Shown: positions 1-11,702, counted from the first letter of the stretch. The stretch: DNA of 64,000 nucleotides from Euphorbia lathyris (GCF_963576675.1 NC_088916.1:19010501-19074500), one strand, 5' to 3'. Numbers and translations are program-made. The notes: generated by a model from the letters alone, not told the origin.

Positions 1-3000
1 AATTAAAAATATTTTTTATTAATAATTTAATAAAAAATAATTATTTTACATAAGTTGTTCAAAGGTTACGGAAATTTGCAAAGATTTTATAGATTTTTCG
101 TAAAATGGTGTCAATTTACGTAAATGGTTTGGTGGATAGAATTAAAATTCTTTTTTTATTAAATTTACCAAAAATAATTATTTTACGTAAAATTGTATAA
201 ATATTATGGAAATTTGTAAAGGTTTTATAGATTTTCGGTAAAGTAGTGTCAATTTTTGTGAAGTGCTTTAGTGGATAGAATTAAAATTATTATTGATTAA
301 TAATTTAACAAAAAATAATTAATTTACGTAAAATTGTAGAAATGTTACGAAAATTTGTAAATGTTTTATAGATTTTTCGTAAAGTAGTGTCAATTTACGT
401 AAATGGTTTGGTGGATAGAATTAAAATTATTTTTTATTAATAATTTATCAAAAATAATTGTTTTACGTAAAATTATACAAATATTACAGAAATTTGTAAA
501 GATTTTATAGATTTTCCATAAAGTAGTGTCACTTTTCGTAAAGTGGTTTGGTGGATAGAATTAAAATTATTTTTTATTAATAATTTAACAAAAGATAATT
601 AATTTACGTAAAATTATAGAAATGTTACGGAAATTTGTAAAGGTTTTATAAATTTTTCGTAAAGTAGTGTTAATTTACGTAAATGGTTTGATGGATAGAA
701 TTAAAATTATTTTTTATTAATAATTTACCAAAAATAATTATTTTACGTAAATTATACAAATATTATGGAAATTTGTAAAGGTTTTATAGATTTTCGGTAA
801 AGTAGTGTCAATTTACGTAAAGTGGTTTGGTGGATAGAATTAAAATTATTTTTTATTAATAATCTACCAAAAATTTATTACATTACATAAATTGTACAAA
901 GTTTACGGAAATTTGTAAAGGTTTTATAAATTTTCCGTAAATCAATTTTCGTAAAATGGTTTGGTGGATAGAATTAAAATTATTTTTTTATTAATAATTT
1001 AACAAAAAAATAATTAATTTACGTAAAATTGTAGAAATGTTACGGAAATTTGTAAAGGTTTTATAGATTTTCCGTAAAGTAGTGTCAATTTTCGTAAAGT
1101 GGTTTGGTGGATAGAATTAAAATTATTTTTTAATTAATAATTTAACAAAAAATAATTAATTTACGTAAAATTATAAAAATGTTACGAAAATTTATAAATG
1201 TTTTATAAATTTTTTGTAAAGTAGTGTCAATTTACGTAAAGTTGTTTGGTGGATAGAATTAAAATTATTTTTTATTAATAATTTATCAAAAATAATTAAT
1301 TTCCGTAGAATTATACAAGTGTTACATATATTGGTAAAGGTTTTATAGATTTTCCGTAAAGTAGTGTTAATTTTCGTAAAGTGGTTTGGTGGATATAATT
1401 AAAATTATTTTTTTTAATAATTTAACAAAAAATAATTAATTTACGTAAAATTATACAAATGTTACGGAAATTTGTAGTGTCAATTTTTGTAAGGTGGTTT
1501 GGTGGATAGAATTAAAATTATTTTTTTATTAATAATTTAACAAAAAATAATTTACGTAAAATTATAGAAATGTTACAGAAATTTGTAAATGTTTTATAGA
1601 TTTTCCGTAAAGTAGTGTCAATTTTTGTAAGGTGGTTTGGTGGATAGAAATAAAATTATTTTTTATTAATAATTTACCAAAAATAATTAATTTCCATAGA
1701 ATTATACAAATGTTATGGAAATTTATAAAGGTTTTATAGATTTTCCGTAAAGTAGTGTCAATTTTCGTAAAGTGGTTTGGTGGTAGAGGTGGCAACGGGG
1801 CGGGGCGGGGGCGGTTTTGCATCCCCCATTTCGTCCCCAATATTTTCGGTTGTGGTTTTGGGGAATCCCCAAAAAAATATTCGGGGATTTTTTGACACTC
1901 ACACCCGCCCGCACGGTTCTATACGGATTTCGGGGAATCCCCAATCCCCACATAAAATTTTAAAAAAATTACCCAATCTCAAATTTAAAATTCATGATGT
2001 GTTACTCGTATAAAATATCAGTTTAGATCAGCAATAAAACGAAATTATAAAATATAACTTTAGAGCAACAATAAAACAAAATTAAATTACTGATATAATA
2101 AAAAAAAACTTAACATTCAATATCAGTACTGATATAATAATAAAAACTGAGCATTCAGTATATACAATAAAATAAAATTAAACCATAAAATTAAATTAAA
2201 TTGTTGTAGATGTACATAATAGTATTAGTTAACTTATCACAATACTGATTATTATTTTAATCACATTTAAATACTAATTATCTTAAATATATATAATATT
2301 TTATTTGATTGATTGATTGAGGATTTTGCGGGGATTTTACGGTCGGTTTTTCGGGAGCGGTTTGCGGATCCCCACGGTTCGGGGATAGTAATATCCACCC
2401 CCGCCAATTTTAATGTTCGGGGCTAAAATTTCCCCCGCCCCCAGCCCCACACCCAAAAATTTCGGTTTTTTCCCGCCCTATCGGTTCGGATCCCACGGTT
2501 TTCGGTTTTGCCCCGCCCCATTGCCACCCCTATTTGGTGGATAGAAATAAAATTATTTTTTATTAATAATTTACCAAAAATAATTAATTTCCGTAGAATT
2601 ATACAAATGTTACGGAATTTGTAAAGGTTTTTCGTAAATTAGTGTTAATTTTCGTAAAGTGGTTTGGTGGATATAATTAAAATTATTTTTTTATTAATAA
2701 TTTAACAAAAAATAATTAATTTACGTAAAATTACACAAATGTTACGGAAATTTGTAAAGGTTTTTTAGATTTTTCGTAAAGTAGTGTTAATTTTCGTAAA
2801 GTGGTTTGGTGGATAGAATTAAAATTATTTTTTTATTAATAATTTAACAAAAAATAATTAATTTATGAAAAATTATAGAAATGTTACGGAAATTTGTAAA
2901 GGTTTTTTAGATTTTCCGTAAAGTAGTGTTAATTTTCGTAAAGTGGTTTGGTGGATATAATTAAAATTATTTTTTATTAATAATTTAACAAAAAACAATT

Positions 3001-3105
3001 AATTTACAGAAAATTATAGAAATGTTACGGAAATTTCTAAAGGTTTTTTAGATTTTTCGTAAAGTAGTGTCAATTTCCGTAAAGTGGTTTGGTGGATAGA
3101 ATTAT
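1..3105. repeat. 140-bp tandem satellite array
   Basis: The word GGTGGATAGAATT (with small variants) recurs at 131, 270, 410, 550, 690, 829, 963, 1106, 1248, 1388, 1501, 1639 and 1779, and again at 2536, 2666, 2808, 2950 and 3091. The spacing is mostly 130-143 bp. One short 113-bp step (1388 to 1501) reflects an internal deletion. Monomers are very AT-rich, with TTTACGTAAA-type words. The array runs off the left edge of the window, is split by an inserted element at 1784-2532, and stops abruptly near 3105. ORFs here are chance. Whether it is centromeric, subtelomeric or interstitial cannot be told from the sequence. Confidence 0.93.
1784..2532. mobile_element. hAT-type non-autonomous element (MITE), 749 bp
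   Basis: The ends are inverted repeats, TAGAGGTGGCAA at the left and TTGCCACCCCTA at the right. They are flanked by a perfect 8-bp target duplication TTTGGTGG (1776-1783 and 2533-2540). The 8-bp duplication and GGTGGCAA-type ends are typical of plant hAT elements. Subterminal GC-rich blocks (GGGGCGGGGC and its complement, plus CGGGGAAT words) surround an AT-rich core. There is no transposase ORF, so it is non-autonomous. Removing it and one duplication restores the satellite monomer. Confidence 0.9.
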
Positions 3106-3766
3106 ATTCTACCTTGTGTAACTTTAATTTTTCCTATTTAGAGGTAACATGTAATAGCATGTCAACTTTTAATATAATTTAATTTATTTTAAATTAATAT
3201 TACACATGTCGCAATACTATTCGTTATTGAAACAGAGTAATCCTACTTTGGTTTTAAAGGAAGTAACCATAACAGACACCTTGTGAACAAGTATTGATTA
3301 ATTAATAGTATAACAACAAATTATTAATGAGGCAAATTAATAATTTATATTTAATAAGTAGTATTACTAAAACATTTGTTACAATTTATTGTACTATATA
3401 ATGTAAGGAGTTTGTGATTTTTTTCTTCACAAATTGAAATCCCCACAAGCTAAAATCTTCAGGTACGGTTTTGTTGGATTTTGTTAAAGTTATATGATAT
3501 TTTTTTATGAATTGTTTTGTGTTTTATGTTGTACTACAAAATTTAACTCTTAAATAATGTAGAAATTAACTTTAGTTGTTGCATTTTGTTGCGTTTTTAT
3601 GATTCTATATAATATAAGGAGTTTGTGATTTTTTTTAAAAAATTTATATCCCCACATGCTAAAATCTTACGGTATGACTCTCTTGGATTTGGATATATTT
3701 TTTTTTATAACTATAAATATAAATTCCAGATAGTAGTTCAAGATTGAAGTGATTCTACGATGTTTA
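3106..3766. other. AT-rich spacer with one diverged direct duplication
   Basis: No gene is visible. Two segments about 210 bp apart (3387-3490 and 3597-3693) share the words TAAGGAGTTTGTGATTTTTT, ATCCCCACA and GCTAAAATCTT, so one is a diverged copy of the other. The stretch ends at the left LTR of the copia element. Its last five bases GTTTA (3762-3766) would be the left target duplication. Confidence 0.55.
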
Positions 3767-4048
3767 TGTTGGTCCCGTGTGATTAGTTCCAAAGGGAGGT
3801 TAGGAACTAATGTAACTTTTTCACTTTTAATTATGCTGACTTAATGTAATTTTAAGAGTTTGTTAACTCAGCTTTGGTCAGCACGGCTGATTGTATTGTA
3901 AGACAGCTTTAGTTAGATGTTGACTAAAACTGCTTTACGTATGAGTTGTGAATTGACACTTTAGTGGTCAGCTTCCAACTCAGCACTCTGATTTACTTAG
4001 TGTCAGCTTAAACAATTAATATGCTGAGTAAATATAACAAGCAACACA

Positions 4049-4099
<51 letters not shown>

Positions 4100-5244
4100 A
4101 GCGAGAGTTAGAAATTACTCAGTACGACTTATCCTGGTTCGGCCTCTCTGCCTACGTCCAGTCCCCAGAATCCTTCCGGGATTTTCAATCCAATATTGAG
4201 CTCTTTAAAGGTAGAGCACAAACCTTTTAGAAGACAGTTGAATATGCAAGAGTACCTTCCTCTATTCGTCTACTCAACTCCTACTAAGTGCTATAACCAG
4301 ACACTTAGATTTCTCTACCACTAAGCACTCAACACCGAGTACTCAGCACAACACTCTCAATAATACAATTGATACAGACTTGTTCTTTTTCAGACAAAGA
4401 ACACTTTAGATGATTACAAGAATCACTCTAGCTTTTACACAAGAATAGAAAGTTGGTGTAAGATCTTCTTTTGTTTTGATGTGCTTTGAGCTTGTATTTT
4501 TCTCACTTGTATTCTCTGTTTATTTCGACAATGATCCAAGAAGTATAATTGTCCTTTTATAGTTGCATTCTGAAGAACAAATCATTTGAATTTGATTTTC
4601 CCGTTGAGTCCAAAATGGCTCTTTTGAGAGACAAGGTTCTGGTCAGCTTCAGATGTGCAGGCCAATCCTGTTGTCTGAATTCTTCAGTCGTCAGATTTGT
4701 CTTCTTCTTGCAGGTTTTGTCTTCTTGCGTCAGTTTGTCATTTAGCAAGAAACAGTTGACCCATGCATCTCAAAATTGGCTTTTTGTGTATTTCCGAGGT
4801 TCCTATTATTGGTGCAGACAGTTGTCGGATCTTGTCTTTTAGCAAAAGGATCCTTCATGTTGTCCTGAAGCTCACTCAGCTCAGCTTTGTCATTCGTTGT
4901 CTTTTGTTGTCAACGCATATACTGAGTTCACTTTCACTCAACTTTGTTCTGTAAGTCAGTTCTTAAGAAGACTTCTGATGCTGAGTTTCATTCCACTCAG
5001 CTTTGTTGAATAGCTTGAACTTTAGGCTTCTATTCTTTCATGCTGAGTTTCATTCTTCTCAGCTTGTTCTATGATCTCATGCTGACTTCGTCCTGTCTTG
5101 CTTTTTATATCTATTTGTATTTATGTTTACACTCAACATTGAACAAACATATTAGTACAGTTAAATCAAAGCACTTAAATTTAATTGCCTCTTAATCATG
5201 GATGATTTTGTCAAATCAAAATCTTGTGGAAAGGTGTTTCAACA
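3767..5244 (-). repeat. Copia 3' LTR (1,478 bp)
   Basis: It begins TGTTGGTCCC and ends GTTTCAACA on the plus strand, the TG...CA form with a TGTTG/CAACA inverted end. It matches 22310-23631 almost base for base apart from a few substitutions and microsatellite length. Short words of the type CTCAGC/GCTGAG recur many times through it. Confidence 0.92.
4052..4097. repeat. (AT)n microsatellite in copia 3' LTR
   Basis: An uninterrupted AT dinucleotide run of about 46 bp. The same site in the sister LTR (22599-22615) has only about 17 bp, so it has changed length since the element inserted. Confidence 0.95.
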
Positions 5245-5255
5245 AACTCCCCCAT
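5245..5255 (-). other. Polypurine tract of copia element
   Basis: On the minus strand the purine run TGGGGGAGTT lies directly against the first base of the 3' LTR, where plus-strand DNA synthesis is primed in LTR retrotransposons. Confidence 0.75.
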
Positions 5256-5681
5256 TTTGATGTTGGCAAAATACATAATTATGGAACTCAGTTTTGAAAT
5301 TCCCCATGATTGAATTACTTTTTATTTTTCTGAAATTACTCCCCTGTAAGGGTTGCATTTATTAATTTGACTCTAAACCTTCCAAGATTTAATTGAGAAA
5401 AATTAAGACATTTTTTCAGAAATGGTCACTTTTTGAAACATTTGATTACTCAGATTGTATACTGAGTTTGTTTCACTTTAATTTTGTTTGTTTGTTCAAT
5501 TTAGATAGCATATTATATTAAGCATGGCATATAGATGAATCAATTCGAATAGAAGGATGTTTATCATAGATTTAGCCATCAAGCACACAATCATAGATAT
5601 ATTAAGCAAAAATAAAGTACAAGCTAAGTCCTAAGGTTTGACTAAACTACTTCTTCCAATTACTTGGGCTTGATGATCAGC

Positions 5682-7097
5682 TTAATACTTTTTGTCTTTA
5701 CTATCGGATGCTCCACCTGCTGCCCCTGATCTATGCTGAGTTCCATTAGCTTGATCTCTCTCCCCTGTTTTGCCAGCATCGGGCTGAGGAGGAAGGAAGG
5801 TTTCATTTTTGGCAGCAGAAGTCAACCTGTTTGAGTAAGCCTTCAGTCTTCGTGTACTCTCATTTAAACCGTCAAAAACTGGAACACCATCGTCACAAAG
5901 AGAACCAGGAACACGAAGGGATGCACTGAGCAAACTGATGAGATATTCATGGGATTTACTGATCTAGGAAAGCGCTTCAGTCAGCTGGGCAAAGATTGAT
6001 GATACATTTTGAGCACAGCTGCGTCATAGAACTGACATTGAGCATTGGTAAAGCGCACACTTTGGAGGATGGCTTGGGAATATTTCAGAATTTCATCGGT
6101 ATTCACCAGGTCAGTATCCATGTTTTCTTTACTCAAGTTGAGCAGACTCACAGCTTCGCTAATTTGTTTGATTAAACACTGAGAAGTTGAGGAGACTAGC
6201 TCGCGAGTACTGGTCAGTTCGGTATTCAGCTTAGTGAAGTGTTGATTTAGCTCAGTAGAGGTAGCATAACCTGGATTGTCCACAGACAGAGTACTGGTTA
6301 GTTTAGAGAGCAGCTCAGTGAAATGTTGAGTTAGCTCAGCAGAGGTGGCATATCCCGAATTGACGGCAGAAAGAGTATTAATTTTGCCTTCGATGGAATC
6401 CATGTGATTGACCATCTTTAACTGCAATTCAGCCAACTTAATAATGGAGTCTTGCTTGGTTGCTATGTTTGAACAGTGGTCATAACACTTATTAGATCTT
6501 TGAGGCCCTTGGTCTCATTGAGAAGCTGAGTAATCGAAGAAATTTGGGGTGACTCAATGTTTGCAGACCCAGCAGTATCGACATGAGAAGTATGCAAATC
6601 CTGGAGAAGAGTTTGAGCTAAGTCAATGATTCGACGCCCAGACTCAGTAGCATGAAGATATGCATATTGGACCTCAGGATTGTGCTCACTTGCCGGAGTT
6701 GGAGTAGGACTAGGTGGAGGAGTAGGTTGCTTTCTAGAGCCAGATCGGTCAGCTTGATTAACTATTGGACTTTTGGGCAGATCAGCAGCAGAAACTGATT
6801 GCTCAATATTCTGTGTCTCAACATTTTGAAGAGAAGGATCTACAGAAATGTTGACCTGCTCAACATGGTGTGGAAGTTGAGTTGATGCAGGATTTTCCTT
6901 TGTTTGCTCCCCATCTTGAGCAACTTGGCTTCGAGCTCTTGCTCGGCAGGAATTGGATTTTCTGGAGACTTGGCTTGTTCCTCAGGATGAGTAACAGAGG
7001 CTTGATTTTGCTCAAGTTCCCTTGGAGGAGACTCAGGGTTTTCATCGGAGTGATTTCTGTCGTAATCACCACCGGAGATATTCTGAGAGTGCGACAT
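5682..7097 (-). pseudogene. Extra ORF downstream of copia pol, broken
   Basis: A coding-like region in three pieces: 7097-6840, 6436-5981 and 5933-5682. They lie in two different frames, with stops between. The N-terminal piece starts MSHSQNIS and is acidic, Pro- and Glu-rich. The middle piece holds two near-repeats around the words SGYATSAELTQHF and PGYATSTELNQHF about 29 residues apart, and has helical, coiled-coil-like composition. The C-terminal piece is Gly/Ala/Lys-rich. It sits between pol and the 3' LTR, the position of env-like or unknown extra ORFs in SIRE/Maximus-type elements. I see no signal peptide or membrane segment, so an envelope role is unsupported. The ATG at 7097 is chosen because a TATA box and CT-rich leader precede it. 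Confidence 0.6.
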
Positions 7098-7194
7098 GAT
7101 TTTCTCAGAGATTTTGAGAGGTTTTGGAATTTAGAGAGAGAGATTTGAATGCTAAGGATTCAAGTGTAAAGAGGGTTAAGTGGGAAATCTTCCA

Positions 7195-7204
7195 CTATTT
7201 ATAG
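7195..7204 (-). promoter_or_regulatory. TATA box for the extra copia ORF
   Basis: On the minus strand CTATAAATAG occurs about 98 bases upstream of the ATG at 7097. It is followed by a leader that turns into CT repeats just before the start codon, the usual layout of a plant Pol II core promoter. It suggests the extra ORF could have its own transcript. Confidence 0.5.
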
Positions 7205-7640
7205 AGGTTTAAATTGATCCTATACGTTGAACTAGCCGTTTTTCCTCGAGATAATCAATCGACAGAGATTCTGGCATTTATGACACATTCGGTGTATGGG
7301 TTTTACAATTATTGCTTACGTTATCCTAGGTGCTATTTATTACACGTGTTAGCATTTAATGGTGCAAGTGGGCTTTACTCAGTTTGCTAGAATACTAAAC
7401 GTTTGTGGTACTGAGTACCTGGTTCTACGTAGATGAATTTCTTAGCACTTAGTAACTCAGCTTAAGATAATAACTCAGCTTAAGATAATAACTCAGCATG
7501 TATATCTACTCAGCATAGGGTGATTTTCTACAATATACTTTAAGCTCAGCATGCAATATTTACTAATTTGGCGTGAGTCACTCAGCATGGTAATCCCTCA
7601 ACATTCAATTTTCCACATAGAATTATTGAAGAGGATTAGA
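7205..7640. other. Copia spacer rich in ACTCAGC words
   Basis: A non-coding stretch between the end of RNase H and the promoter of the extra ORF. ACTCAGC or CTCAGC occurs at least seven times between about 7440 and 7600, including two adjacent copies of a 21-bp unit (AACTCAGCTTAAGATAAT core). The same word is frequent in the LTRs. Confidence 0.6.
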
Positions 7641-8179
7641 CATACCGATAGCTTCCCTTAGTATGTTGAATTGCTCACGACCTAAGGGCTTGGTGAAGAT
7701 ATCTGCAAGCTGTTCATCTGTTGGTACGTATGTCAGCTTGATCTCACCCTTCAATACGTGATCTCTATTGTTTCTATTTTTACTCCTTAATCCTCAAGTT
7801 GTTGCTTAATCTATAGAACTTGGGCAACACAGCTTCCAGTAGCTATGTACTCAACTTCAGTTGTAGACAAGGCAACTGATGACTGCGTCTTGCTGAACCA
7901 AGATACTAAACAACTTCCAAGAAAATGACATCCTCCTGAAGTACTCTTACGCTCTAGCTTATCTCATCCATAGTCAGCACCAGTGTATCCAATGAGTGTG
8001 AAGTCATTTGAGGTTGGATACCATAAACCTACATCAACTGAGCTCTGCAAATATCTAAAAATTCTTTTTACAGCTATAAGGTGAGACTCCCTGGGGTCAG
8101 CTTGATATCTTGCACAGTAACATACTGAGTACTGAATATCAGGTCTACTAGCAGTGAGGTAAAGCAAGGAGCCAATCAT
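7640..8179 (-). pseudogene. Copia RNase H
   Basis: The segment starting MIGSLLYLTASRPD at 8179 is the typical connection into copia RNase H. After a stop at 7964 the reading continues with SWFSKTQSSVALST and TEVEYIATGSCVAQ, the RNase H core with its conserved Glu, followed by another stop near IKQQLED. In the intact family this domain degrades the RNA strand of the RNA-DNA hybrid. Here it is broken by at least two stops. Confidence 0.8.
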
Positions 8180-9047
8180 ACCTCGATATAGCTTGACTTA
8201 CTTTTCTCATCTTTGCATAGCACAGTATCAGTACCCATTGGGGTTGATATGGGTTTATAATCTTCCATATCAAATTTCTTTAACATTTCTTTGATGTACT
8301 TGGACTGACTAATGAAGATGTCGTTCTTACTTTGCTTGATTTGAAGTCCAAGGAAGAAGTTGAGTTCGCCCATCATAGACATTTCGAACTCAGTTTGCAT
8401 CTGTTTACTAAACTCTTTGCACATGTTTACCCTTTTTTCTTAATGAACAGGGTTGTGTCAGCTTTTCCTCTGACGTAGTTCCTAGTCAGCAGGAAGTTGG
8501 TCAACCTCTCATACCAAGCTCTTGGAGCTTGCTTTAGGCCATATAGGGCCTTCTTGAGTTTATAAACATGGTTTGGAAATTTTGGATCTTCAAACCCAGT
8601 AGGTTGATTAACATATACCTCTTCGTTTATAAAGCCATTAAGAAATGCACTTTTAACATCCATTTGATATAATTTAAAGTTCATAAAACTAGCATAAGCA
8701 CATAATATACGTATAGCTTCTAACCTAGCAACTGGTGCAAAGGTTTCACCATAGTCAATGCCCTCTTGCTGACTATAGCCTTGGGCTACAAGTCGGGCTT
8801 TATTTCGGACTACATTTCCTTGCTCATCTAGTTTATTTCTAAAGACCCACTTAGTTCCTATGGTTTTTTGATTCCTAGGCTTAGGTACTAAATCCCATAC
8901 CTCATTTCTTGTGAATTGGTTAAGCTCCTCTTGCATAGCATTGATCCAATATTCATCATGCTCAGCATCAACAAAGTTCTTTGGTTCATATACTGATACG
9001 AATGCAACATTGCTCAGAAACTTCCTAAGTTGATCTCTTGTCATCAA
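8176..9047 (-). pseudogene. Copia reverse transcriptase lacking its YVDD motif
   Basis: The segment 9047-8427 contains the hallmark copia RT words [42 protein letters not shown] and [12 protein letters not shown], ending [10 protein letters not shown] then a stop. Only three bases on, in another frame, the sequence resumes with MCKEFSKQM and GELNFFLGLQI. In intact copia RTs the catalytic YVDD loop lies between these two blocks. Here it is absent, together with roughly 20 codons and with a frame change. The enzyme therefore cannot be active. The first catalytic Asp (in QMDVKSAF) is present. Confidence 0.9.
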
Positions 9048-9205
9048 CTTGTTGTTAGCAGCATCAAGAATGGACTTTTCTGAATGTCCTCTTGGTATTT
9101 TTATTTCCTTGGGTAAAGTTGAGTTATCTGGAACAAGTGTTTCTACAATCTCTGTAGGAGTGGATTCGTTAGCAAAGGTAATTTCGGTTTTATTTTTACC
9201 TTTGG

Positions 9206-10187
9206 TCAGTTCTTGTGCTGATGACTCAGCGGCTCTAATTTGTCAGAGGAAGCTGAACTTGGGTCATCCTCTGTAGGCTGAGTTGCCTTTCCTGCAGGGT
9301 CAGTTTCATCAAATTCTATATGGACTGACTCTTCTACAACCTGAGTTCGTTTATTATAAACTCTATATGCTTTACTGTTTGTTGAGTACCCTAAAAAGAT
9401 TGCTTCGTAAGCTTTAACATCAAACTTAGCAAGATTTTCTTTTGTATTGAGTATAAAGCATTTACAGCCAAAGGCACGAAAGTAGCCAATGTTAGGCTTT
9501 CGTCCTTTCCAAAGTTCATAGGGAGTTTTCTTAAGTATGGGTCTAACTAAAGCCTTATTTAATATGTAGCATGTTGTGTGGACAGCTTCTCCCCATAAAT
9601 ACTTTGGAAGCCTATTTTCACTCAGCATTGTCCTAGCAATTTCTACTATTGTTTTATTCTTCCTTTCAACAACCCCATTCTGTTGGGGGGTTCTAGGAGC
9701 TGAGAAATTGTAGTCAATGCCATTGGTTTCACAGAACTCATCAAAATTTGGTTTTTGAATTCTCCACCATTATCACTTCTAATGTGAGCTACTCTTATGT
9801 CTTTGTCATTTTCAAGCTTTTTGACTAGTGTGGTGAACATCTCAAATGTTTCATCTTTGCTACTCAGCAAGATGATCCAAGTATACCTAGAGAAATCATC
9901 TACAATGACTAAGGAAAATTTCTTATCTCCCATGCTGAGTGGCTGGATAGGTCCGAAAAGATCCAAATGTAGTAATTCCAATGGACGCTTGGTTGAGACA
10001 ACATTTTTACTTTGAAATGACTTTTTAGTTTGTTTACCTTGCTGACAAGCATTACATAGTTGCTCTTTTCATATTTTAATTTGAGAAATCCATCAACTAA
10101 TTGCTTTCTAGCTAATTTGGCAAGAAGGTCCATGCTGACATGCCCAAGTCTTCTATGACATAGCCAGGAGTTATCCTCTTTAGGCAC
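9206..10187 (-). pseudogene. Copia GAG-pre-integrase and integrase
   Basis: At 10187 the words SWLCHRRLGHVS mark the pre-integrase zinc-binding domain. The integrase core follows in 9981-9646, with LHLDLFGPI, VDDFSRYTW and RSDNGGEF supplying the first two catalytic Asp residues. The 9628-9206 piece (WGEAVHTTCYILN, ELWKGRKPN, FGCKCFI) is the integrase C-terminal part. The expected His/Cys pattern is degraded between 10187 and 9909, and the pieces lie in different frames. The context (PR upstream, RT downstream) fits copia order. Confidence 0.85.
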
Positions 10188-10589
10188 TAAGCATATATTT
10201 TTAGTAAATTATTTTTCCAGGCTTAACATGTATACATTTTCTACACGAGTGGCAGTTAAAATCAACTCGTTTGTTTTTCCCTCGAGTATATGACACTGAG
10301 TGTCATCAAATATAACCTTTCTACCGCTTTTGAAAAGCTGAGCTACGCTTAAAAGATTATATTTAAGACCTTTAACTAAGGAGACTGACTCAATAGTAGG
10401 GTTATCCCCGATAGTACCTGAGCCGACTATCTTACCCTTCTTATTGTCTCCAAAGCTTACATTACCACCTCGTTTAAGCTCAAGTGTGATGAACTAAGTT
10501 TCATCACCAGTCATATGCCTTGAGTATGCGCTGTCAATATACCAAAGCTTTGACTTTTCCACGCACCTCAGGCTCACCTGCATTTTGAG
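10188..10589 (-). pseudogene. Copia aspartic protease
   Basis: Reading through stops, the minus strand gives LWYIDSAYSRHMTGD near 10555-10510. This is the copia protease active-site region, with D-S-A in place of the more usual D-S-G. An in-frame stop follows immediately (after MTGDET), then GGNVSFGDNKKGKIVG and YNLLSVAQL, conserved further on in copia polyproteins. The enzyme would cut the gag-pol polyprotein; this copy is interrupted. Confidence 0.75.
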
Positions 10590-11207
10590 TTATTCGTCCT
10601 TAGGTACCCAATTTTTTTTGGGTCCTCGTTTGTTAGCATAAACAGGTGATATATCATGTTTTAATTTGTGACGGCATACTTTTATAGTGTGGCCACTTTT
10701 ACCGCAGAAGTCACAATGAATTGCCCTTTGAGGGTAATGTTGAGTGTGGTCAGCATTGTTGTGCTGAGCATGCCAACATGCCTTAGTGGTATGCCCTTTC
10801 TTTTCGTAGAAGTCACATTGGACAATCCGCTTGTTGTACCAACACACATTTCTTGTGTGTCCTCTTTTCCCGCAACAGTCATATTGAGTAAACTGATTGT
10901 GCTGACCAGTGCTTGAGTACTCAACATGGGATTTATTCTTAGTTGAACCTTTTATTTGGTTTTGTAGGGTAGTGACGTCCTTTTTCAGTTTCTTTGAATC
11001 TGATTGGACTTCCGAGACAAACTTGTGCATAACTTCTATGTTGCTATGCAAAGTTGAGTTGTCTTGGAGAAGATATCGGAGATCACTCAGTTTGACCTCT
11101 TCAATCTCGTCACACCGCCTGCTGAGTGCTTTTATTTTCTTGTTACACTTCTTAGTTAGTGTATATAGGTCACTCAGGGCATTTACCATTTCCTTTCTGA
11201 GCAAGAG
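10590..11207 (-). pseudogene. Copia gag, C-terminal part with CCHC-like knuckles
   Basis: This is the part of copia gag downstream of the gypsy insertion. The first portion (KEMVNALSDLYTLTK to LQNQIKG) is coiled-coil-like. Three knuckle-like units follow at roughly 25-30 residue spacing: YDCCGKRGHTRNVC, CDFYEKKGHTTKAC and CDFCGKSGHTIKVC. Only the third has the full C-x2-C-x4-H-x4-C pattern; the other two have lost one Cys to Tyr. The ORF begins inside the gypsy LTR, so its first 40 or so residues are not gag. Confidence 0.8.
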
Positions 11208-11702
11208 TGATAACAAGTGGAGAATTTCTGATCGGAGCTCGTCTCTGTGGGGGGCGTCGTTGGGATCGACGGGGGAAGCTCCGATGCCAAAGTCAGTAGA
11301 GATTTGGATAATAAACTGAATTGACAAAGTTTAGAGAATATGGAAGTAAGTGTACCTTTGATAGCCCTAGATGTAGGCTATTTATATAGTTGGTAAGTTG
11401 TAACTTCTTAGTTCCATTAATGCTCCATTAATGGCGGGTTATTGAGTCCCTTTAAGACAACCGTTACCAGACGATTGATAGCTCATTAATAGCTTTTATT
11501 GCTGTATTTAACCTGACCGTTATAAGGCGAACAACTTCGTCCGAAGAGATTCGCCATGGAGATCCGCCAGCGGATCTCAGGTAGCATAGCTATGGAGATA
11601 AGCCCATTGAGTCGCCTTGATATGCCGCACTCAGCTGATGAGTGGCGTTTCTTCAGAAGAATATCCTTCTTGGTCCTTCTGGATAATATCACAATGTTAT
11701 CA
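11208..11702 (-). repeat. Tat element 3' LTR (495 bp)
   Basis: TGATAAC...GTTATCA ends; near-identical to 20591-21086. It contains an ATTTATATAG block that reads as a TATA box on the minus strand. Confidence 0.95.

Noticed and set aside
1562..2013. Three short ORFs around the hAT insertion
   Set aside because: They cross satellite monomers and MITE ends; no coding signal.
4021..4954. ORFs in the copia LTR (also 23282-23473)
   Set aside because: They include a TA microsatellite and lie wholly in LTR sequence; not conserved in frame between the two LTRs.
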